64,000 nucleotides of DNA from Halorientalis sp. IM1011 (GCF_001989615.1 NZ_CP019068.1:186001-250000); one strand, 5' to 3'. Counted from the first letter of the stretch, positions 41,884 to 50,857 are shown. Program-made: numbers and translations. Notes: generated from the sequence alone by a model not told the origin.

Positions 41884-44467
41884 CTTCACCCTCCAGGAGC
41901 ATGTCGCGATGATCCACACGCCGGTAGTTCGGTTCGCCGCCCGGTCCCTCGACGGGGAACCGTTCCTCACCCCGACGATAGCGATTCAGCGTCTCGCGTT
42001 GCTCGCGAACGAACGCCTCGAACTGATCGAGATCCTCTCGGAAGAACGCCCGCTTGCGAACGCCGTTGAGTGCGCGGATCGCCTGATCACAGCCCTTCGC
42101 GGGATCTCCAACGTCCGCCGAGACGGCTGCATCGACGGCACTCTCGAACGACGCGGCGAACGCCGAAGCACGGAGTTCCTCCCTGTCGGTCGTCTCGGGG
42201 AAGGACTGCTGGCCCATAATGTCGCTGTAGGCCTCGAAGCCAAGATCCTCGAAGGTCTCGACACAGTCGTTGTATCCATCCAGCAAGACCTCGTAGGCGT
42301 CCCGCGAGGCGACGAATTCGTCGAACGTAACGGGATGGTAGGTGACCGTCGTCAGCATTTCGTCGAGACTGGCGTCGCCGGTCACGAGGTCGTCCAGTGC
42401 ATCGATGAAGTGGAAGAAGGTGAATTCGAGGCGCTGGTCGGACCGGATGGTCCGCCAGTGGGCGAGATACAGCAGCGCCTGGAAGTTCGGCGTGTCCGCA
42501 GGTGGGTCCATAGTTGCCTGTTTGACGACGTCCCGCTCGGATTTCTGCGAGCCGCTTTTGTAATCCAGCAGGTGGGCTGGCCCCTGGACGAGGTCGATCA
42601 TCCCCTTGATCCCGAGTGTATCGTTCTCGAACCAGCGTTCGGTGACCGGTGACTCGACCGTGAGGTCGAGGCGTGTGGCGACGACGTTCTCGCCCCAGCC
42701 CGACGTCGGCGTGAGGACCGTCTCCGTCGGTGGCGGGTTCTCGTCGAGATACGTGACGATCGTTTCGAGCCCCGTCCGGTATTTCGTCTCGCGGAGCTCG
42801 CGGTCCTCGTCGGCATAGTATGGCTGAACGTCCGAGAGCATGTACTCGACGAGATCGTCGATGACGGCTCCATCGATCGCCTCGGGATGGGTCGCATACA
42901 CCTCTGCGAAATCGTGAAAGAGCGTCCCCTCGGTGAAGTAATCCTGATCCGGGGAGTCGACGAGGCGACCGAAGAGATGATCGCGGGGGGAGTTGACGAG
43001 CGTATTGAGCGTCGACTGGCTCAGCCGGTCGACTGTGTCAGGTTCGACGGCCGTGGGGTCGCGGTCGAAGCCCTCACCGGTACCATCGAAGGTTCTCGTA
43101 TGGTCGACACACTCGAAGTCGGTGAACCGCTCGACGTCGTCGAGGAGTTCGTGGAAGTAGAGACATGGTGTGACGGGATCACCACCGGCGGTGTCCTGGA
43201 CCAGGTAATAGCGCTCCACGCCGTTCTGCAGCAGGCGCTGGAAGCTCGAGAGGTAGCGGTCGAACTGGGCGTCGCGATCGACCCACGGCCGTCGTGGGGC
43301 CGAATGCGTCCAGCTCTCGTCCAGGCCGATGTAGAACACGAGGGGGCGGTCGACGTGGCCCGCTGCTTTCGCGTCGGCGAGCAGTACGCCCTCGTTCTCG
43401 CGGTCGACCGGCACCTCGTAGGTCTGGAGATAGAAGGCCAGGTCGTCCACCCGGTCGGCCGTGACGGGTTTGGCTGTGAGCCCGAGTTCGTCGAGTTCCG
43501 TCTCGAAGGCTGTGAGATCGGTCCCGAGTCGCTCCTCGACGGCGGTGAGTGCCTCGCCGAAGGTCTGTCCCTCGAGTGTAGCCGCAAAGTCAACCAGCCA
43601 GTCCAGATCGGGACTCTCCATGTCGAGATCCCGAAGTCGTTTCTGATCGTGTTCGACGGGAACGTCGATTCCGAGTCGGGCACAGAGCGGGCGGACATCC
43701 TGGACTGTCGTATTCTGACCCGCCTGCCCCAGTCTGAGCAGGCCCACGAACGCACGATTGGCCGGTTCGTCAGCAAAGCCCGGTCCACCGTAGAACGGAA
43801 TGTCCGCGGCTTCGAGTGCCGATTCGACGAGCGAGGCGTAATGACTCGACCCGTCGAGGACGACCGCGATACGACCGGCCGAATCCCCGTCGATCGCTTC
43901 CAGCAGTGCGTCGACAAGGGCCGCCGATGAGTCGAAGACGTGGAACGGTGGCAGCCCGAAGGCGTCGTCCGTGAAGAGATCGACGGTGGTGTAGTCGTCG
44001 GGGAGGATACTCCGTTCGAGCGGCGTGAACTCCTCGGGCCCGACCACAGCGAGTGACTGGTCGGAATCGATCGTGTAATCCGTGAGTTTGCGGGAGGTCG
44101 TCTGGAGGGGGCGCATGTACTCGACGGCGTCCTGTGTCGGGGTATCGGCGTAGGCGTCGTAGTCCAGAATTGCGTCGATCGACGCCTGGTGCTCCCAGCA
44201 CTGGAGGATGTTCCCGACGGAGTAGGCACACGATTTCCAGTCGAGATCAGTTTGCTCTATCAGTTCGAGGAAGGCGATCCGATCCTCAGCCTGCTCCCGT
44301 CGGCCCGCGGCAACCCGTCGTGGTGTGGTCGCGAACGTTCCCAGGTGGGGACGATCCAGCCGGCGGTTAAGCGCGCTAGCGAGCGGTGCATCGGGGACGA
44401 GTACGAGATCGTGGTTTGCGACATCGGTGTAGATATCGTCGATTTGTCGAGCCCGCTGAATTGGCAC
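41876..44467 (-). CDS. AddB-like inactivated-helicase/PD-(D/E)XK nuclease
   Basis: The 863-residue protein lacks an obvious Walker A. It has an AddB-like body (LVLVPDAPLASALNRRL; LALVGPEEFTPLERSILPDD-type segments; ADIPFYGGPGFADEPANRAFVGLLRL) and a C-terminal nuclease with GTLFHDFAEVYATHP, then GIKGMIDLVQGPAHLLDYKSGSQKS. The D...DYK residues are the PD-(D/E)XK active site. It overlaps the AddA-like gene by 8 bp, so the pair is translated together. Cys-cluster residues of bacterial AddB are not obvious. The two nuclease domains would cut opposite strands in an AddAB complex. Confidence 0.82.
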   Translation of the reverse strand: MPIQRARQIDDIYTDVANHDLVLVPDAPLASALNRRLDRPHLGTFATTPRRVAAGRREQAEDRIAFLELIEQTDLDWKSCAYSVGNILQCWEHQASIDAILDYDAYADTPTQDAVEYMRPLQTTSRKLTDYTIDSDQSLAVVGPEEFTPLERSILPDDYTTVDLFTDDAFGLPPFHVFDSSAALVDALLEAIDGDSAGRIAVVLDGSSHYASLVESALEAADIPFYGGPGFADEPANRAFVGLLRLGQAGQNTTVQDVRPLCARLGIDVPVEHDQKRLRDLDMESPDLDWLVDFAATLEGQTFGEALTAVEERLGTDLTAFETELDELGLTAKPVTADRVDDLAFYLQTYEVPVDRENEGVLLADAKAAGHVDRPLVFYIGLDESWTHSAPRRPWVDRDAQFDRYLSSFQRLLQNGVERYYLVQDTAGGDPVTPCLYFHELLDDVERFTDFECVDHTRTFDGTGEGFDRDPTAVEPDTVDRLSQSTLNTLVNSPRDHLFGRLVDSPDQDYFTEGTLFHDFAEVYATHPEAIDGAVIDDLVEYMLSDVQPYYADEDRELRETKYRTGLETIVTYLDENPPPTETVLTPTSGWGENVVATRLDLTVESPVTERWFENDTLGIKGMIDLVQGPAHLLDYKSGSQKSERDVVKQATMDPPADTPNFQALLYLAHWRTIRSDQRLEFTFFHFIDALDDLVTGDASLDEMLTTVTYHPVTFDEFVASRDAYEVLLDGYNDCVETFEDLGFEAYSDIMGQQSFPETTDREELRASAFAASFESAVDAAVSADVGDPAKGCDQAIRALNGVRKRAFFREDLDQFEAFVREQRETLNRYRRGEERFPVEGPGGEPNYRRVDHRDMLLEGEDV

Positions 44468-44532
44468 AGCGGAAAGATGTAAGGCCAGTCGATAAATGTT
44501 GGGCGGTGTTTGGCAGGCTGAACCGGGTGGAG

Positions 44533-44883
44533 TCAGCGGCTGCGATCCCGTGTTCGTCGCCCACGCAATCGTCGGGGTGTGTTTCCGGGTGGCTTTGGAG
44601 CGCGAGAATCCCCTTGAATCGTCGACTCCCAGTGTTCGATCACGAAATTCCCCTCTCGGGTTTCGTAGATCGGCCCCTCGTACTCTCGGTAGCCGACATG
44701 GGTTGTCCCCTCTCGTCGCGTGAAACTGAACGTGTACGCTGGGGTGCCGTCAGCTTCGACCGGTTCCACGGAGCGGCGTTGATACACATACGTCTTCGCC
44801 TCTCGTTCGTTCGGCCGACAGTGTTCGTCGATAAAGGTGTCTAGGGCAGCGGCCGGCGTGTCACCGACGAATCGCTCCGTCAT
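44533..44883 (-). CDS. Small protein of unknown function
   Basis: The 116-residue protein starts MTERFVGDTPAAALDTFIDEHCRPNE. It contains a beta-rich core (AYTFSFTRREGTTHVGYREYEGPIYETREGNFVIEHWES). The last 20 residues are Arg/Pro-rich and unlike the rest, so the true stop may reflect a frame extension. No family is recognised. It is upstream of and codirectional with the AddB-like gene, with 65 bp between them, and may be co-transcribed. Confidence 0.55.
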   Translation of the reverse strand: MTERFVGDTPAAALDTFIDEHCRPNEREAKTYVYQRRSVEPVEADGTPAYTFSFTRREGTTHVGYREYEGPIYETREGNFVIEHWESTIQGDSRAPKPPGNTPRRLRGRRTRDRSR

Positions 44884-45132
44884 CGGGATGGCCTCCTAGC
44901 AGTTGTTTGAGTTCGATATGCTCGTCGGGTTGGGTCAGGGCTGCGGGGATGGTGCCTCGCCATCGCCCACTGCCTGGCGAGCGAAAACCACCCTTGCGAT
45001 GCGGCCAGTGCACGAGAACTACTTTGGCCCAGTACCAACCACGAAATGGAGTCGGCTACGAGTGACATTACAGGGGTGGCTGGTCGCGGCTTCAGGGATG
45101 AAGGCTCGCCTGGTGGAGCCGTTGGTCTCGAA

Positions 45133-46074
45133 TTATCCGAGATTTGCCGTGAGCGATCGAATACTCGCAGGAACGTGCCCAGCATCGGCCCAGGTTCCAT
45201 CCGCTTCGTGGCGGATCAGGCGGCCGTCGTTCGTCCCCGCCACCACCTCTCCGTCGACGGCCGTCCACGCGAGGACAACCTCGGCTGGACCACCAGGATA
45301 CGACCGTTCATCGAACGTTTCACCAGTATCAGTGGACTCTACCAAGATCGCGTCGGCACCGTTCTCCCCGCTCCATGTCCCCGGCGAGCTCCGCGCTGCT
45401 GCCGCATAGAGCCGGCCATCTAGTTCGAAGGCCTCACGGAAGTACCGGTGATCGAGATCCGTATCGAGGCGCGACCAGGACTGTCCAACATCCTCCGTTC
45501 GATAGAGCCCATCACCGGTCGACGCGATGTACGAGTCGGGACCGAGCACGAAGACGTGGTGGACGTCATCGTGGACGCCGTCTCGACGCTCGGTCCAGCT
45601 CTCACCCCGGTCGTCACTGACGTGGACGCCGCCGACTTCGACGCCGGCGATGACGCGATCAGGGGCCGCCGGATGCACATCGAGACTCCGAACGTGAGCC
45701 TCGTTGCGGTGCCGGGGCGTATGCCACTCGTCTCGCGACGGGAGGTCCTGAAAGCCCTCGAGTTCGTCCCACGTAGCTCCGTCGTCGGTCGACACGTAGA
45801 GATGTGCTGGATGGGTCCCCGCGTAGAGGCGCTCACCGTCTGGACTCGCAACGACGGAGTACACTTCCTCCTGGGGGACAGCCAGATTTTCCCACGTGCG
45901 TCCCTCGTCTCGCGACCGATACAGGCCTGACTTGGTCGCCGCGAACACGCCGTCGGCGTCGGGAAAGCTGCGGACGCGGAGCGTGTCTCCGCTGTCGAGG
46001 ACCTGATCGGGGTCCTCGAGGGGGACAGTTGCAGCGCGGAAGACGCCGTCCCGAGTACCGATGAGCAGTCCCAT
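45133..46074 (-). CDS. BNR/Asp-box repeat beta-propeller protein
   Basis: From the ATG at 46074 (MGLLIGTRDGVFRA) the 313-residue protein consists of repeated blades with Asp-box motifs: SRDEGRTW, STDDGATW, SDDRGESW, TEDVGQSW, STDTGETF. Such propellers occur in sialidase-like and photosystem-assembly (HCF136-like) proteins and are often binding scaffolds. There is no signal peptide, so it is probably cytosolic. Alternative starts exist up to 15 codons upstream. A TATA-like TCTTTAACC lies about 25-30 bp before the chosen start, supporting it. No catalytic residues of sialidases were identified. Confidence 0.85.
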   Translation of the reverse strand: MGLLIGTRDGVFRAATVPLEDPDQVLDSGDTLRVRSFPDADGVFAATKSGLYRSRDEGRTWENLAVPQEEVYSVVASPDGERLYAGTHPAHLYVSTDDGATWDELEGFQDLPSRDEWHTPRHRNEAHVRSLDVHPAAPDRVIAGVEVGGVHVSDDRGESWTERRDGVHDDVHHVFVLGPDSYIASTGDGLYRTEDVGQSWSRLDTDLDHRYFREAFELDGRLYAAAARSSPGTWSGENGADAILVESTDTGETFDERSYPGGPAEVVLAWTAVDGEVVAGTNDGRLIRHEADGTWADAGHVPASIRSLTANLG

Positions 46075-46119
46075 GGACGGTGTATCCATCCGCAGTTGGT
46101 TAAAGATACGAGCGCCCAC

Positions 46120-46609
46120 TCTCGTTCACAGGCGAGGGTGTCAGTGCATTCGTCGCCCGATCTTCCGGCTCTTGTAGGTTGATCTCCACAGGTATGCTGT
46201 AAGCCAAGTAGCTAAGCCAGTTAACTAATCTATTCGGCTAAGCTAATCAGCTAAGCCACATAGCTCGATCGGCAGATCGCAAAACGTCGCCGCACTGGAA
46301 CGAGTTCAGGATCCGTTCTCGCCGTCGATCCTGAACAAGATATCGAGCACCGGGTCGTCGACGACGAGAGTCCTTCCAAGATCGGGGCGCACTCACCCAC
46401 GAAGAATCGGGACATCAGCCAATCGTACTACGAGACAGAGCTCGTCAAGACTGTTGAAAGTTTGCTGTCACCGCTGAGGGTGTCATAGAACAGTTCTCAA
46501 GGTGGTTGTTTCATGGAAGGGGAGGTGAACCGTCTGTTCAGTGTGTCTGCGTATTCATCAGAGTTGCCGATCAGAATCCACTACTGTCTATAGAAAATAC
46601 GATCAAACT
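46120..46609. other. Intergenic region with short repeats and a protein remnant
   Basis: This is 490 bp between divergent genes. It holds a cluster of short repeats (CTAAGCCA-type, 46200-46265). On the minus strand at 46306-46389 a 27-codon in-frame stretch reads RPDLGRTLVVDDPVLDILF then RIDGENGS and a stop, with a stop codon just before it. It looks like the tail of a broken gene. The rest has no convincing frame. Confidence 0.45.
46200..46265. repeat. Cluster of CTAAGCCA-type short direct repeats
   Basis: TAAGCCA (46200), GCTAAGCCA (46211), GGCTAAGCTA (46236) and AGCTAAGCCA (46249) recur within 66 AT-rich bases, together with CTAATC variants. Spacing is 10-25 bp. They look like a small iteron or regulator-binding cluster, about 125-190 bp upstream of the leftward BNR gene. 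Confidence 0.5.
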
Positions 46610-47104
46610 ATGCCCTCCCGCCGTACTGTCATCGGGTCACTTGGAGTTGCCGCTCTGGGTGGACTCGGTGCCTGGTTGTGGTTCACTCCTGCAACTGGAT
46701 ATGTCCAAGAGAAATCGATCGAGGCAAGCTACCGAGAGGGGAACCAATTGCACAGTGAATCGGTTATAACTGTCACTCTCAGCAATCCTCCCGGCTCCGA
46801 CTCACCTCAAATCGACTGGCTACACGATGATTGGCAGGACCGATTTGAATCCCCTTCTACACCCGTGGTTTCTGAATCGTTACATACCGACCTGCAACAA
46901 GCCTACGAAGAGGTACGCTACGTAGTCGGAGTTTGTAGCCCATCGTGGGGTGAGGACGTGGAGGCGATAGGCTGTTACAATGGGAATGCCGGACGAGTGG
47001 ATTTCAACCGCGCTCAAGTCCACGATCGCGTGACCGCCTCCAAAACAAACCCTGGCCTCTCAATACACAGCATTAAGGGAACGTGGTCGTTCGATGAGTC
47101 GTGA
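46610..47104 (+). CDS. Exported or membrane-anchored protein of unknown function
   Basis: The 164-residue protein begins MPSRRTVIGSLGVAALGGLGAWLW, a twin-arginine plus hydrophobic segment that predicts Tat export or an N-terminal anchor. The mature part is acidic, with a Cys pair (VCSPSWGEDVEAIGCY) that could form a disulfide outside. The start at 46610 is preferred to upstream codons because the Arg-Arg motif is then at residues 4-5. No family is recognised. Confidence 0.7.
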   Translation: MPSRRTVIGSLGVAALGGLGAWLWFTPATGYVQEKSIEASYREGNQLHSESVITVTLSNPPGSDSPQIDWLHDDWQDRFESPSTPVVSESLHTDLQQAYEEVRYVVGVCSPSWGEDVEAIGCYNGNAGRVDFNRAQVHDRVTASKTNPGLSIHSIKGTWSFDES

Positions 47105-47179
47105 TCGGTTGACTCTCTCTGCTGAGCGAAACAGGGGGGGCGAAGAATATGGCCGACATCTGCATTCGCTACTCTGTCG

Positions 47180-47467
47180 TTAACTACTACTGTCGTAAAG
47201 GTAGCCCTGCCCGGTGGACTCAATGGCGATTCGATACCCATGGAATTCGAACCGAACAGTCCGGCTCGCGGATCGCTGCTCCTGATACTCAGTAGTAAAG
47301 AGGGAGTTGAGTGCTTCAGTGTCGATCGCGGAGTGGAGTGAAGGGACTTCTCTGGGGTCCAAATCGCATTCCTCTGCAATTGCCGATATAGCTGCGATGG
47401 CTGGGCCTACAGCGGAGTTCCACTCGAACGTACGCAGGGGCTCGTCGTTGACTGGTTGAGTCTCCAT
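47180..47467 (-). CDS. HalOD1-domain protein
   Basis: The predicted 95-residue protein (start METQPVNDEPL) matches the haloarchaeal output domain 1 pattern. A helix (AVGPAIAAISAIAEECDLDPREVPSLHSAIDTEALNSLF) precedes beta strands (TVRFEFHGYRIAIESTGQGYLY). HalOD1 domains are found alone or in signalling proteins of haloarchaea. It follows the HTH_10 regulator gene on the same strand (about 85 bp apart) and is probably co-transcribed. A second pair of the same kind occurs at 61200-62245. Confidence 0.85.
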   Translation of the reverse strand: METQPVNDEPLRTFEWNSAVGPAIAAISAIAEECDLDPREVPSLHSAIDTEALNSLFTTEYQEQRSASRTVRFEFHGYRIAIESTGQGYLYDSSS

Positions 47468-47551
47468 AGCCACGACCAACTACCGGTCTGTCCCCTGTAA
47501 GAATCCCCCTACCATCGGGAATGGTATGTCCCCTTCAGACCCACCGATAGG

Positions 47552-48202
47552 TTACGTCCCAGTGTCAGGGAGCAGCGCATCCTCAATTAAATTGCGGGTC
47601 CCTCTGCGGAGACGCTCCGAGAAGGCGCGACGGGAGATTCCGAACTGTTCACTCAGCTCATCCTGAGTTGTCGTCCGTGGTTTGTCAAAATAACCCTCTT
47701 CGTACGCGATCAGCAAGGCGTCGCGTTGATTCTGCGTTAATTCCCTGTGTTCCCCATCAATGAGATCCTCGAGCGAATACAGGCGGCTCAGACTGATTGG
47801 GATCCCCTCGGCTTCGAACACTTCCTGAAACCGAGTGAGACTGTCCTGCTCTTCCGCCCGGACCTCGAACTCCCAGTGATTCGTCGTCCCGAGGGCCTCG
47901 ACGATCGTGATATCCAGTTCTTTTAGCCCCTCGACCACGGCAGCGTTTGGCGTCCATTTTGCCCGGAACAAGGCCACGTTCCCTGAGGTCTCTATTTCAC
48001 GCGTGTCTTTGACCTCAGGCTCACGTTCGGCGTATTCCATAAATTCGTCCGGGTCACACCCTCGAACCCAAAAGAACGGGAGTGCCGACTCGTCGGTCGG
48101 AACGATTTCGTCGATTTGAATTTCGATGTCCGGCATTTCGATGAGCGTCTTGCCGAACGGAAACGAACTTGGCGGGATGGTGAACTCGGCCACATAGACC
48201 AT
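47552..48202 (-). CDS. HTH_10 (bacterio-opsin activator-type) transcription regulator
   Basis: The 216-residue protein has the N-terminal sensory half typical of this haloarchaeal family (MVYVAEFTIPPSSFPFGKTL...). The C-terminal HTH_10 is LTQNQRDALLIAYEEGYFDKPRTTTQDELSEQFGISRRAFSERLRRGTRNLI. It regulates genes in response to unknown cues. It is followed on the same strand by the HalOD1 gene and lies downstream of the origin region and orc1/cdc6. Confidence 0.88.
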   Translation of the reverse strand: MVYVAEFTIPPSSFPFGKTLIEMPDIEIQIDEIVPTDESALPFFWVRGCDPDEFMEYAEREPEVKDTREIETSGNVALFRAKWTPNAAVVEGLKELDITIVEALGTTNHWEFEVRAEEQDSLTRFQEVFEAEGIPISLSRLYSLEDLIDGEHRELTQNQRDALLIAYEEGYFDKPRTTTQDELSEQFGISRRAFSERLRRGTRNLIEDALLPDTGT

Positions 48203-48270
48203 AGCGGAAATTCCATTTCCTGCTATTAAGCACTACCCGCCACCCATACAATCGAACTGCCGTGGCCGAA

Positions 48271-48290
48271 TACATTCTGGACGAGGGGTG
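48271..48290 (-). repeat. ORB-like element downstream of orc1/cdc6
   Basis: TACATTCTGGACGAGGGGTG is the reverse complement of the origin repeat with one mismatch. It lies 56 bp beyond the 3' end of orc1/cdc6, outside the main array, in the intergenic space before the HTH_10 gene. It may be a distant binding site of Orc1. Confidence 0.55.
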
Positions 48291-48345
48291 TGGATTCACC
48301 AGGATGCGGAGCCGTCAAGCCACCTCTCAGGACAGATGCCTCCTC

Positions 48346-49623
48346 TCAGGCCAGATCTTCGAGCCGGCTATCTCGAAGCACGGATTTGAGGACGATCCCG
48401 GTATCCTGTACGAGGCGGTGTTCGAGATAACTACCCTGTCCGCGGCCGCCACCGGTCCGCGTCGACTCGACGACGCCGAGGAAGGCCTGCTCGTTCAGGA
48501 GTTCGTACACTCGGTGTTCGCTGAGAACGTTCGCATCGACCTTGTCGACGGTCTGTTTGTACCGCTCGTAGATGCGACTGGTCGAGAACCCATCGGTAGA
48601 GGGGTTTTCCTCGGTCAACAGCGCCAGTGAGTAGAGGATGAACTTGACCTGCGTCGTCGAACCCCGGAGGAGTTCCTCGAACCGGTCGATTTCGGCCCAC
48701 TCCTGGGCATCGCGAACGTGCTCTTCGGTGACGGTGTCGGCGTTGTCCCGTTCGGCGAGTTCGCCGGCGTGGCGGAGAATCTCGATCGCCTTGCGTGCGT
48801 CGCCGTGTTCCTGGGCAGCGACGGCCGCAGTCAGCGGGATGACGTCGTCGGAGAGGACGTCGTCGTAGAAGGCGTCGCGACGATGCTCCATGATATCCCG
48901 GAGCTGATTGGCATCGTAGGGCTGGAAGACGAACTCCTCCTCGCGGAGACTCGATTTGACCCGCTCGTTCAACCGATCCCGGTATTCGATCTTGTTGCTG
49001 ACGGCGATCACACCGAGATGGCAGTCGGCCTTCCCGGATTCGCGGGCGCGTGAGAGTTGCATCAGGATATCGTCGTCGTCGAGCCGATCGACTTCGTCCA
49101 GGATGATGATGACCGACTCGAACGCTGTATCGAGAATTTCCCAGAGATAGTCGTAGTACTCCCCGCTGCCGATCCCCGAGCGCGGGATTTCGAACTCGGT
49201 GTGGGGCGTGTCGTTGAGCGACCGGGTAACTGCACGGGCGACCCGGGTCTCGGTGTTGTGCTGGGCGCAGTCGATATAGACGGTCCCCACCTGAACGTCG
49301 TTCGATTCCGCAGCTCGTTTCGCACGCTCGGTGACGTGCCGTGCAACGAGCGACTTCCCGGTCCCGGTTTTCCCGTAGACCATCACGTTGTTCGGCGGAT
49401 CTCCCCGAACGATGGGTCGGAGTTCCGCGGCGACGGCCTCGATCTCCTCGTCGCGACCGACGATGCGGGCACTCTCGGGAACGTGGCCCACCTTGAGGAG
49501 TTCTTTACGGGCAAAAATGTCCGTCCGATCGGGATCGTCTTCGTCGAGATTGAAGAGCGGATCGTCGGCGGGATCCTCGAACCGATCGTCGATCTTCGTT
49601 TCCTGAGACGATTCCTCGGTCAT
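48346..49623 (-). CDS. orc1: Orc1/Cdc6 replication initiator
   Basis: The 425-residue AAA+ initiator has Walker A VMVYGKTGTGKSLVARH (about 80-95), Walker B VIIILDEVDRLDDD, sensor region VIAVSNKIEYRDRL and a C-terminal winged helix (about 330-420: SLALLTEENPSTDGFSTSRIYERYKQTV). It binds origin recognition boxes and starts replication. It lies next to a long ORB-repeat array and is read away from it, the usual haloarchaeal origin layout. Confidence 0.95.
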   Translation of the reverse strand: MTEESSQETKIDDRFEDPADDPLFNLDEDDPDRTDIFARKELLKVGHVPESARIVGRDEEIEAVAAELRPIVRGDPPNNVMVYGKTGTGKSLVARHVTERAKRAAESNDVQVGTVYIDCAQHNTETRVARAVTRSLNDTPHTEFEIPRSGIGSGEYYDYLWEILDTAFESVIIILDEVDRLDDDDILMQLSRARESGKADCHLGVIAVSNKIEYRDRLNERVKSSLREEEFVFQPYDANQLRDIMEHRRDAFYDDVLSDDVIPLTAAVAAQEHGDARKAIEILRHAGELAERDNADTVTEEHVRDAQEWAEIDRFEELLRGSTTQVKFILYSLALLTEENPSTDGFSTSRIYERYKQTVDKVDANVLSEHRVYELLNEQAFLGVVESTRTGGGRGQGSYLEHRLVQDTGIVLKSVLRDSRLEDLA

Positions 49624-49805
49624 AGATATCTTACATCGTGGTGGCCGGGACCTTAATAGTTCGCCCCCGAACCAGAGTGTAAATCAGACGTTTCCCCGGA
49701 CGGGCAGTTTTCTCGACTCCGAATCAGTTGCAGAATATGTTGGGGCAGTCCCGAGTGAAACGACGGGAGGAGTAGGTGTGCTGGATACGAACACGGACAG
49801 TGGCA

Positions 49806-49825
49806 CACCCCTCGTCCAGAGTGTA
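49806..49825 (+). repeat. ORB-like element matching the consensus
   Basis: CACCCCTCGTCCAGAGTGTA. The sites at 49901-49920 and 50237-50256 are identical to it. The copies at 49852-49871, 49983-50002 and 50073-50092 differ at 2 or 3 positions. Confidence 0.8.
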
Positions 49826-50640
49826 TCGCCGACTCCCGTCCCGAGACTACCCACCCCTGGTCAAGAGTGTAGTTGGAGACCTGTCCGGAGACAAACCCAC
49901 CACCCCTCGTCCAGAGTGTAAAATCCACTCGGGACTAGTATTCGAGGAGAGTCAGTGAACACACCATCTGACACACGGTATGCACCCCTCATCAAGAGTG
50001 TATCACCGGTGCAGTTAATCGATTAGAAGGATCACGCTGGTCACAGGTGCAGGATAGAGTACAGAGTACAGACACCCCACGTCAAGAGTGTATTCTCGAA
50101 GCAGATCGATGGCAACGACGGTCAGCTGGGAAGTGCTCGGTACATCGAGCGACCCTGTAGGTGATTGCAAATACCTCCACTACTGAGAGGACAGGTTATC
50201 TGGCACTGAGTTGTGAATTGTTTAGTCGAGCCCACACACCCCTCGTCCAGAGTGTATTCCCAAACGGGAGGGGTTGGGTCCGTTGAGAAGGAACGCCATG
50301 AAGATAGTCGTACCGTCCGATATCCCGAAGATCACGAGCTCTCCTGCTGGAACAAGTATTGACCAGCGTAGACACGGCCTTCTAGCCAACTCTTGCAATA
50401 TTTTTTAGTATTGTCTAGAAGCTTTATTACCTAGTGTTCCCAATATTTCCCCAAGTGCATTCAGCACTCCAAAAAGACAAAGGCGGGATTCGTCTGACTG
50501 CAACTGAATCACTCCTTTCGTCAACGCTGGTTTGATCGGTCGAATTCCGGTTACTGTGTCCTCTACCGTTGAAATCTGCCCTGCTTCTCGTTATAGACCG
50601 TTCGTTCGTCAGCTCTCACCCCCACCCACCTGTTTCCCGT

Positions 50641-50660
50641 TACACTCTGGACGAGGGGTG
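50641..50660 (-). repeat. Inverted ORB-like element bounding the origin
   Basis: TACACTCTGGACGAGGGGTG is an exact reverse complement of the consensus, on the other side of the AT-rich core. Opposed ORBs around an unwinding element are characteristic of archaeal origins. Confidence 0.8.
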
Positions 50661-50857
50661 TGTGTCTCCTCTCTCGTTGCACTCCCAGTTGAAACACCGA
50701 CACTCGCGAGACAGACGCTTCTAGATTCTCGCGATCTTAACCAACATCGAAGGCGGCAAGTTCCATCTGTTGGTTAAGTAGTTTGGTCACCGGATGCTAC
50801 TGCTCTAGCCAGTACAGTGAAATGGCCTGCCCGTTAGGTTCCCAAGAAGACCCGAAG

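Larger units (their letters stand above)
49662..50660. other. Replication origin: ORB-like repeat array with AT-rich core
   Basis: The consensus CACCCCTCGTCCAGAGTGTA occurs in direct orientation at 49806, 49852, 49901, 49983, 50073 and 50237, with a degenerate copy at 49662 and an inverted copy at 50641-50660. Matches between copies are 17-20 of 20. Between the direct array and the inverted copy lies an AT-rich tract (about 50390-50450, CAATATTTTTTAGTATTG) suited to be the unwinding element. The region has no gene for about 1.2 kb, an initiator gene on its left and a TRAM-domain gene on its right. This fits a functional haloarchaeal oriC, chromosomal or on a large replicon. Confidence 0.85.

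Noticed and set aside
46510-46609. Extended N-terminus for the Tat-type protein at 46610
   Set aside because: Starting upstream would bury the twin-arginine motif in the middle of the chain, so the ATG at 46610 is preferred.
49662-50256. CRISPR array suggested by repeated 20-bp units
   Set aside because: Units lack constant spacing, spacers range from about 26 to 144 bp, no cas genes are near, and the units match ORB-type boxes beside orc1/cdc6.
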